Positions 6,018 through 10,095 of a stretch of DNA of 10,095 nucleotides are shown one piece after another. The stretch is from NCBI GenBank assembly GCA_947479075.1, contig CANJZR010000096.1, forward strand, positions 1 to 10,095, read 5' to 3'. The notes beneath the pieces were generated by a model. That model was not told the origin of the DNA and did not search any database. It was given only the letters and a program-made list of their open reading frames with translations. The position numbers were made by a program, and so were the translations under genes. The stretch comes from Planctomycetaceae bacterium (GTDB lineage: Bacteria > Planctomycetota > Planctomycetia > Planctomycetales > Planctomycetaceae). How positions within the stretch are numbered: position 1 is the first letter of the stretch; each line of letters starts with the position of its first letter.

Positions 6018-7028
6018 ATGTCTCGTATTCTCGTTACTGGTGCCGCGGGCTTCATCGGCTCTCATGTCTCACACCGGCTGGTTGACCGTGGCGACGAAGT
6101 CGTCGGGCTCGACAGCCTGAACGACTACTACTCGGTGCAGCTGAAGCGGGATCGTCTCGATCGGCTCATGTCGAAGAAGGGCTTCACGTTCGAGCATCTC
6201 GATCTGGCCGATGAGCCGGGGATCAAGGCTCTCTTTGCGAAGTACAAGTTCGACAAGGTGATCAATCTCGCGGCCCAGGCCGGAGTGCGTTACTCGCTGC
6301 AAAACCCGCAAGCCTACGTCAGCAGCAATCTCGTGGGCTTCGTGAACATCCTCGAAGGGTGCCGCCACCACAACGTCCAGCATTTGACCTATGCCTCGTC
6401 GAGTTCGGTCTACGGGGCCAATACGACGATGCCGTTCTCAGTGCACGACAACGTTGACCACCCGCTCAGCCTGTATGCCGCCTCGAAGAAGGCGAACGAA
6501 CTGATGGCCCACACGTACAGTCATCTGTTCCAGCTGCCCACGACCGGTCTGCGATTCTTCACGGTCTATGGACCGTGGGGGCGGCCCGACATGGCGCTGT
6601 TCCTGTTCACGAAAGCAATCCTCGAAGGCCGACCGATCGATGTCTTCAACCATGGCAAGATGCGTCGCGACTTTACCTATATTGATGACATCGTCGAGGG
6701 AGTCATCCGGACCAGTGACCACACCGCACAGCCGAATCCCGACTGGACCGGAGCCCACCCCGACCCCGGAACCGGTGGGGGCCCCTATCGGGTCTACAAC
6801 ATCGGCAACAACGAACCCGTTGAACTGATGTATCTGATTGAGACGCTCGAAAAGTGCCTGGGCATGACAGCTGTGAAGAACATGCTGCCGATGCAAATGG
6901 GCGATGTTCCTGCGACTTACGCCAATGTGGACGACCTCATTCGCGATGTCGGATTCAAGCCGGCAACGCCGATTGAGGTCGGCATCGAGCGCTTCGTGAA
7001 ATGGTATCGCGACTACCACAAGGTCTGA
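6018..7028 (+). CDS. UDP-glucuronate 4-epimerase
   Basis: The enzyme interconverts UDP-glucuronate and UDP-galacturonate through a 4-keto intermediate with bound NAD. The 336-residue extended SDR has TGAAGFIGSH (7-16), the family-typical LDSLNDYY (31-38), AAQAGVRYS (85-93), SSSSVYG (127-133), catalytic Y153-x3-K157 in YAASK, and FFTVYGPWGRPDMA (180-193). The long Pro/Gly-rich loop (about 237-256) before YRVYNIGN is also typical of this family and not of hexose 4-epimerases. The start is secure: AAGGAGGG at 6005-6012 lies 5 nt before ATG 6018, the best ribosome-binding site in the window. It competes with the upstream UDP-xylose synthase for UDP-glucuronate. The required UDP-glucose dehydrogenase is not in view. 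Related bacterial proteins act in capsule and LPS synthesis. Confidence 0.92.
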   Translation: MSRILVTGAAGFIGSHVSHRLVDRGDEVVGLDSLNDYYSVQLKRDRLDRLMSKKGFTFEHLDLADEPGIKALFAKYKFDKVINLAAQAGVRYSLQNPQAYVSSNLVGFVNILEGCRHHNVQHLTYASSSSVYGANTTMPFSVHDNVDHPLSLYAASKKANELMAHTYSHLFQLPTTGLRFFTVYGPWGRPDMALFLFTKAILEGRPIDVFNHGKMRRDFTYIDDIVEGVIRTSDHTAQPNPDWTGAHPDPGTGGGPYRVYNIGNNEPVELMYLIETLEKCLGMTAVKNMLPMQMGDVPATYANVDDLIRDVGFKPATPIEVGIERFVKWYRDYHKV

Positions 7029-7284
7029 TCGACAACCTCGCTTGCGAATCAATCTGTCTCCACGGACAAGGTCGATAACGTGCCCTCGTTGGCATCCAAA
7101 GTGTCAAAATCGGCCACGAGTGAGCGATTTTTCCGGCGACACGGCTTATTGAATGTTTCCAGAATCTGGCTTTGCGGGATTTTCTGGAGTGGGAATTTCA
7201 CGTTACAATCAAGGCCACATCGGAAACGGTTGATGAACTGTTTCTACTCTCCTCTCATTACTGTTGATGTCACGGAATCACTGG

Positions 7285-8865
7285 ATGTCTACGGAACATC
7301 TGCCGAATCAAGGATCGACTTCGGTACCTGAACAAATCCCGGTACAGGATGTAGTCCCTCCCGCTCCCGCCGCCGAGGGGGGCCCTGCTCCCGTCGCATC
7401 CTCGGGAGACGCCGACGCAACTGAACCCGCGGCATCGCGAGTTCGGCTGAATCCTGCGGCCGATCCCTCGCAATTCAAAGCGGTTCCTTCGTTGAACCCC
7501 GGAGAGAGTTCGCGAGTGGATGTGGACAAGCAGGTCGAGGAGCAAGTCGCCCGCGAGCAGAAGACCAAGGTCGAATCTGCCCCGCAGCGCACTGCCCCCG
7601 TCGAGATTCCTCGCACGGAAGCTCTCGAAGGCGATCTTGAAGCGGAACTGAACGCCGCTCTCCAAAGTGGAGAGGTCGCGTCAGCGATCGCTGAGATTTC
7701 TCCTGCACCGCAGGCTGGTAAGGCGGCTGAGGATATCGGCCTGTCACAGGGCACGAAGGTATCCGGTACAATCCAGTCCGTGCATGCTGACGATGTCTTC
7801 ATCGACATCAAGCAGCGGATCCCCGGTGTGGTCAGCCTGCGTCAATTCTCACCCAAGCGACCTCCAGTCGTCGGTGAGCCCATTGATGTCATTATTTCCA
7901 AGGTGGACGACGCAGCTGGTCTGATCACCTGCAATCTGCCACGCAGTACGAACAAGATCTCCGGCGACTGGGACGCCCTGCAGGTCGGCATGGATGTCGA
8001 GTGCATGGTGACCAAGACGAACAAAGGTGGCCTCGATGTCACCGTCAGTTCGATTCGCGGTTTCATGCCCGCCAGCCAGGCCGACATGGGCTTTGTGGCG
8101 AACCTCGATGGGTTTGTCGGTCAGAAGTTCCGCGTCCGCATCACGGAAGTCAATCCTGCCCGTCGTCGCCTGGTCGTCAGCCGTCGAGCACTGATCGCTG
8201 AAGAGCGAGAGAGTGTTCGCGAAGAGCTGATGAAGACACTGCAGGTGGGCCAGACCCTGACGGGCCGGGTGAAGACGCTGAAAGAGTTCGGAGCGTTCAT
8301 CGACCTCGGCGGCATGGACGGATTCCTCCATGTCGGTCAGATCAGCTGGACCCGGATCAAACACCCGAACGAAGTGCTGTCGGACGGCCAGTCGGTCGAG
8401 GTGAAGGTCCTGACCATTGACCCCGAGACTGGGAAGATCAGTCTGGGCATGCGACAGTTGTCGGGCAATCCCTGGCTGAACGCGGAAGACAAGTATGCGA
8501 AGGGCAAGACCGTCAGTGGTCGCGTGACCCGTGTCGAGCCGTTCGGTGCTTTCATCGAACTGGAACCTGGCATTGAGGGGCTGGTTCACATCAGCGAACT
8601 CGATCACAAGCGGGTGAAGCGAGTGGAAGATATCCTGAGCGTGGGCCAGACGGTCGATGTCCAGGTGCTGGAAGTGGAGTCCGCACGCAAGCGAGTCAGT
8701 CTCTCGACGAAGGCACTGAAAGAGAATCCTGACGCGAACCGGGCTTCTGAATCGGCGCCGCCACCCGTGGAAGCCTACGAGCGGAAGCGTCGCGGTGATC
8801 TCAAGGGGGGGACGGGACGTTCCGGACAGAGCGGAATGTTCGGTAATCCCGGAGATTTCCGATAA
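7285..8865 (+). CDS. S1 RNA-binding domain protein (ribosomal protein S1-like)
   Basis: The 526-residue cytoplasmic protein carries four OB-fold S1 domains at about 153-219, 232-303, 319-391 and 404-477. The last two are the most canonical, with EFGAFIDLGGMDGFLHV (334-350) and PFGAFIELEPGIEGLVHISEL (419-439). Residues 1-150 are rich in Pro, Ala, Glu and Gln and probably disordered. The C-terminal 45 residues are basic and Gly-rich. S1 domains bind single-stranded RNA. The domain count is below the six of E. coli S1, so it may serve as a ribosomal S1 equivalent or as a separate translation or RNA-decay factor. The start is uncertain: ATG 7285 (MSTEHLP) has GGA about 10 nt upstream; ATG 7267 adds six residues and TTG 7264 seven. 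A -10-like TACAAT (7204-7209) precedes it, without a good -35. Confidence 0.9.
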   Translation: MSTEHLPNQGSTSVPEQIPVQDVVPPAPAAEGGPAPVASSGDADATEPAASRVRLNPAADPSQFKAVPSLNPGESSRVDVDKQVEEQVAREQKTKVESAPQRTAPVEIPRTEALEGDLEAELNAALQSGEVASAIAEISPAPQAGKAAEDIGLSQGTKVSGTIQSVHADDVFIDIKQRIPGVVSLRQFSPKRPPVVGEPIDVIISKVDDAAGLITCNLPRSTNKISGDWDALQVGMDVECMVTKTNKGGLDVTVSSIRGFMPASQADMGFVANLDGFVGQKFRVRITEVNPARRRLVVSRRALIAEERESVREELMKTLQVGQTLTGRVKTLKEFGAFIDLGGMDGFLHVGQISWTRIKHPNEVLSDGQSVEVKVLTIDPETGKISLGMRQLSGNPWLNAEDKYAKGKTVSGRVTRVEPFGAFIELEPGIEGLVHISELDHKRVKRVEDILSVGQTVDVQVLEVESARKRVSLSTKALKENPDANRASESAPPPVEAYERKRRGDLKGGTGRSGQSGMFGNPGDFR

Positions 8866-9175
8866 GAACTGATGTGAGGGGTGAAGGAGTCTTGCGGCAT
8901 GCTGGGCCTGCCCGGCGTGCCGATTCTCCCGGAGTTTGAGGGATTTTCTCCCAGTAACTTCCGGAGCGGGACGAACTTCCAATTGACCCGAGTTGTGCTG
9001 CGGCGAAAAATTCTCTGTGAGGAGTTCTCGAAGCACGTTCATTGGCGATCAATCACCACCGAGCAAGTTGTTTGTGCGGTGAGGCGTGTGATTGCCGTTG
9101 GGGCGTAACTGCGAGGATCACTTCTCTGCGGGTACTCCTCCTACTCTCCCAGTCGAGTCGACTTCAGGTTCCCAC
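8866..9175 (+). other. Intergenic region after S1 gene, no supported gene
   Basis: This 310-bp stretch between the S1-like and FHA genes holds two possible stem-loops (8895-8922 and 9050-9094) and a weak promoter-like pair, TTGACC (8983-8988) and AAAAAT (9006-9011), spaced by 17 bp. A 75-codon open frame beginning at GTG 8881 covers much of it. It has no recognisable domain and runs through the first hairpin, and I do not support it as a gene. Confidence 0.6.
8895..8922 (+). terminator. GC-rich stem-loop after the S1-like gene, possible terminator
   Basis: CGGCATGCTGGG (8895-8906) pairs along its full length with CCCGGCGTGCCG (8911-8922), twelve pairs including two G-T pairs, around a CCTG loop. 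It starts 29 bp past the stop codon, where a transcript end is expected. The following bases (ATTCTCCC) are not a proper U-tract, so it may instead protect the 3' end of the mRNA or act as a factor-dependent site. The pairing is seen; the terminator role is inferred from position. Confidence 0.4.
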
Positions 9176-9622
9176 ATGATCGCGAAGCTCATCCCGTTGG
9201 ATGGCTCGCCGGCTCTCCTGATCATCCGCGAGGTGACTCTGGTGGGGCGGAAGGGGGGGGAGTGTGACATCGCATTGGAGCATCCCAGCATCTCCAAGCT
9301 GCACTGTGCGATCGCCCGCACCGATGGTCTGCTCTTTGTTCGCGACCTTGGTAGTACAAACGGGACCAAGGTGAATGGCCAGCGAGTGACTCGCGGTGCC
9401 TTGCTCCCCGGTGATGAACTCACCTTTGCAAATATCCGCTTCAAGGTCTTTCTTGGACCTGGTGAAATGCCAGTCAGACCCGAAGACCACACCGAAGTGT
9501 TGAGCATCGCCGAACATCTCAATGAGGATGATTTTCCACCCCTGCCTGTCGATTACGACCAGTCGATGGAAGATGTCGAACGAGAGATTCGCCTGAGCGA
9601 CTCAGGAGCCCGTAGTCATTAG
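9176..9622 (+). CDS. FHA-domain protein
   Basis: FHA domains bind phosphothreonine peptides and usually act with Ser/Thr kinases or as scaffolds. In this 148-residue protein the domain covers about 1-94 and shows VGRKGGECDI (23-32) with G24-R25, SKLH (40-43) and DLGSTNGTKVNG (57-68). R25, S40, H43 and N62 are the canonical structural and phosphopeptide-contacting positions, so binding is expected to be intact. The rest (95-148) is acidic and Pro-containing with no recognised domain. There is no signal peptide or membrane segment, so it is cytoplasmic. ATG 9176 is chosen because the first beta strand begins there. A TTG at 9092 would add 28 residues of low-complexity sequence. Its kinase partner is not in the window. 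It stands alone, with 310 bp before and 186 bp after. Confidence 0.9.
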   Translation: MIAKLIPLDGSPALLIIREVTLVGRKGGECDIALEHPSISKLHCAIARTDGLLFVRDLGSTNGTKVNGQRVTRGALLPGDELTFANIRFKVFLGPGEMPVRPEDHTEVLSIAEHLNEDDFPPLPVDYDQSMEDVEREIRLSDSGARSH

Positions 9623-9696
9623 ACAGCGGGAGATCCGAAGAAATCCCCACGTTGTTTTCAGATCATTTTTCGACTTGCCGTTGCTTGCTCCAATGC

Positions 9697-9810
9697 ATCA
9701 GGTGACATTGATTTGATATGATCAGGTACTCGTAATCAGGCGATTCCTTCGGCCCGTCCACAGCACGCTGGCGTGTGTCCGGACGCCTGATCCTCCAGGA
9801 GCCACCTGAT
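9697..9810. promoter_or_regulatory. Cluster of five ATCAGG hexamers upstream of the cytochrome gene
   Basis: ATCAGG occurs on the + strand at 9697-9702, 9721-9726 and 9735-9740. Its complement CCTGAT occurs at 9786-9791 and 9805-9810, the last overlapping the start codon region. All five fit ATCAGGYR when read on the appropriate strand. Such clustering within 114 bp exceeds the roughly one per two kilobases expected by chance for a hexamer on both strands. A regulator-binding array is possible, but no known factor is recognised. Confidence 0.3.
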
Positions 9811-10095
9811 GAGATCCCCGTTTCAGCATCCTGGCCAACGCTGGATTCTCGGTGGACTATGGGGGTGTGTCTTCTGTGTCGTGGCGAACGTCCAACTGAT
9901 TGCAGACGACACAACGACGCCCACGCCGGTCGCCAACTATTTGAAGGACATCAAACCGGTCCTCAAAGATCGATGCTTTGCCTGTCACGGTGTGCTGCAG
10001 CAGAAGGGGAATCTCCGCCTCGACACCGTGGCGTTGATGAACACTGGTGGCGATGGCGGCCCCGTGATTGTCGCGGGCAAACCGGATGAGAGTGA
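9809..10095 (+). CDS. Planctomycete cytochrome c (PSCyt1)-type exported protein, 5' part
   Basis: The open frame starts at ATG 9809, with AGGAG at 9797-9801 (7-nt spacing), and runs off the right edge after 95 codons. Residues 1-32 form a signal peptide: a basic start (R2, R11), a hydrophobic core from W12 to A32, and a plausible cleavage after LIA. The mature part shows YLKDIKPVLKDRCFACHG (44-61) with a CxxCH haem-attachment motif at 56-60, then KGNLRLDT and a GGDGGP segment. This is the PSCyt1 pattern known from planctomycetes, where it commonly precedes DUF1549 and DUF1553 domains in very large paralogous families. The protein is presumably exported and haem-bound; its substrate is unknown. 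The downstream domains are outside the window, so the full architecture is inferred. Confidence 0.88.
   Translation, partial: MRSPFQHPGQRWILGGLWGCVFCVVANVQLIADDTTTPTPVANYLKDIKPVLKDRCFACHGVLQQKGNLRLDTVALMNTGGDGGPVIVAGKPDES

Noticed and set aside
5948..6085. Short upstream open frame overlapping the start of the UDP-glucuronate 4-epimerase
   Set aside because: It has no ribosome-binding site of note and uses a different frame through conserved coding sequence.
7106..7132. Possible terminator after the UDP-glucuronate 4-epimerase gene (AAAATCG and CGATTTTT)
   Set aside because: The stem is only seven AT-rich pairs with a 12-base loop, too weak to list as a feature despite the T-run.
7849..9042. 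397-codon open frame on the minus strand across the S1-like gene
   Set aside because: It runs antisense to clear S1 domains and shows no recognisable domain of its own. Long antisense frames are common opposite GC-biased codons.
8881..9108. 75-codon + strand open frame after the S1-like gene
   Set aside because: Nothing in it resembles a known protein, it runs through a strong hairpin, and it depends on a GTG start.
9629..9660. Possible weak terminator after the FHA gene
   Set aside because: The best pairing is about five pairs with a mismatch, and the T-rich tail is interrupted.
1..10095. Mobile elements, CRISPR arrays, tRNA or rRNA genes, defence systems
   Set aside because: I looked on both strands and found no transposase, integrase, regular repeat-spacer array, tRNA-like fold or defence gene.

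Overview
The window reads as chromosomal DNA of a planctomycete (phylum Planctomycetota). The main evidence is the truncated gene at the right edge, which encodes a signal peptide followed by a planctomycete-type cytochrome c (PSCyt1) segment with a CxxCH haem motif. The short self-complementary intergenic repeat near the left edge and the low density of operons with strong Shine-Dalgarno sites fit the same group. All recognised genes lie on the + strand, and nothing looks like a phage, transposon or CRISPR locus.

Layout, left to right. (1) Positions 1-915: the end of histidinol-phosphate aminotransferase (hisC) and complete imidazoleglycerol-phosphate dehydratase (hisB), which act at consecutive histidine steps. 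They are separated by 132 bp holding a hairpin repeat. (2) Positions 950-2240: ribosomal protein operon rplM-rpsI (L13, S9), with a candidate promoter, a leader hairpin and a clear Rho-independent terminator. (3) Positions 2388-3671: murA, the first committed step of peptidoglycan synthesis. (4) Positions 3827-7028: three consecutive extended-SDR nucleotide-sugar enzymes: a UDP-glucose 4-epimerase-like protein, a UDP-glucuronate decarboxylase (UDP-xylose synthase) and a UDP-glucuronate 4-epimerase. Together they would supply UDP-galactose (or a related sugar), UDP-xylose and UDP-galacturonate for surface glycans. No glycosyltransferase lies in the window. (5) Positions 7285-8865: a four-domain S1 RNA-binding protein with a long disordered N-terminus. 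(6) Positions 9176-9622: a small FHA-domain phosphothreonine-binding protein. (7) Position 9809 to the edge: an exported PSCyt1-type protein, truncated.

The genes are mostly housekeeping, and I see no convincing undescribed multi-gene system. The most interesting unexplained signals are in intergenic DNA: a multi-tier RNA fold upstream of the UDP-glucuronate 4-epimerase (5862-5924), a GC-rich hairpin after the S1 gene (8895-8922), a 16-bp perfect palindrome before rplM (950-965), a paired hairpin repeat before hisB (217-271), and a cluster of five ATCAGG hexamers before the cytochrome gene (9697-9810). Several genes also have longer in-frame upstream starts that are probably wrong; the starts chosen here are justified in each entry.
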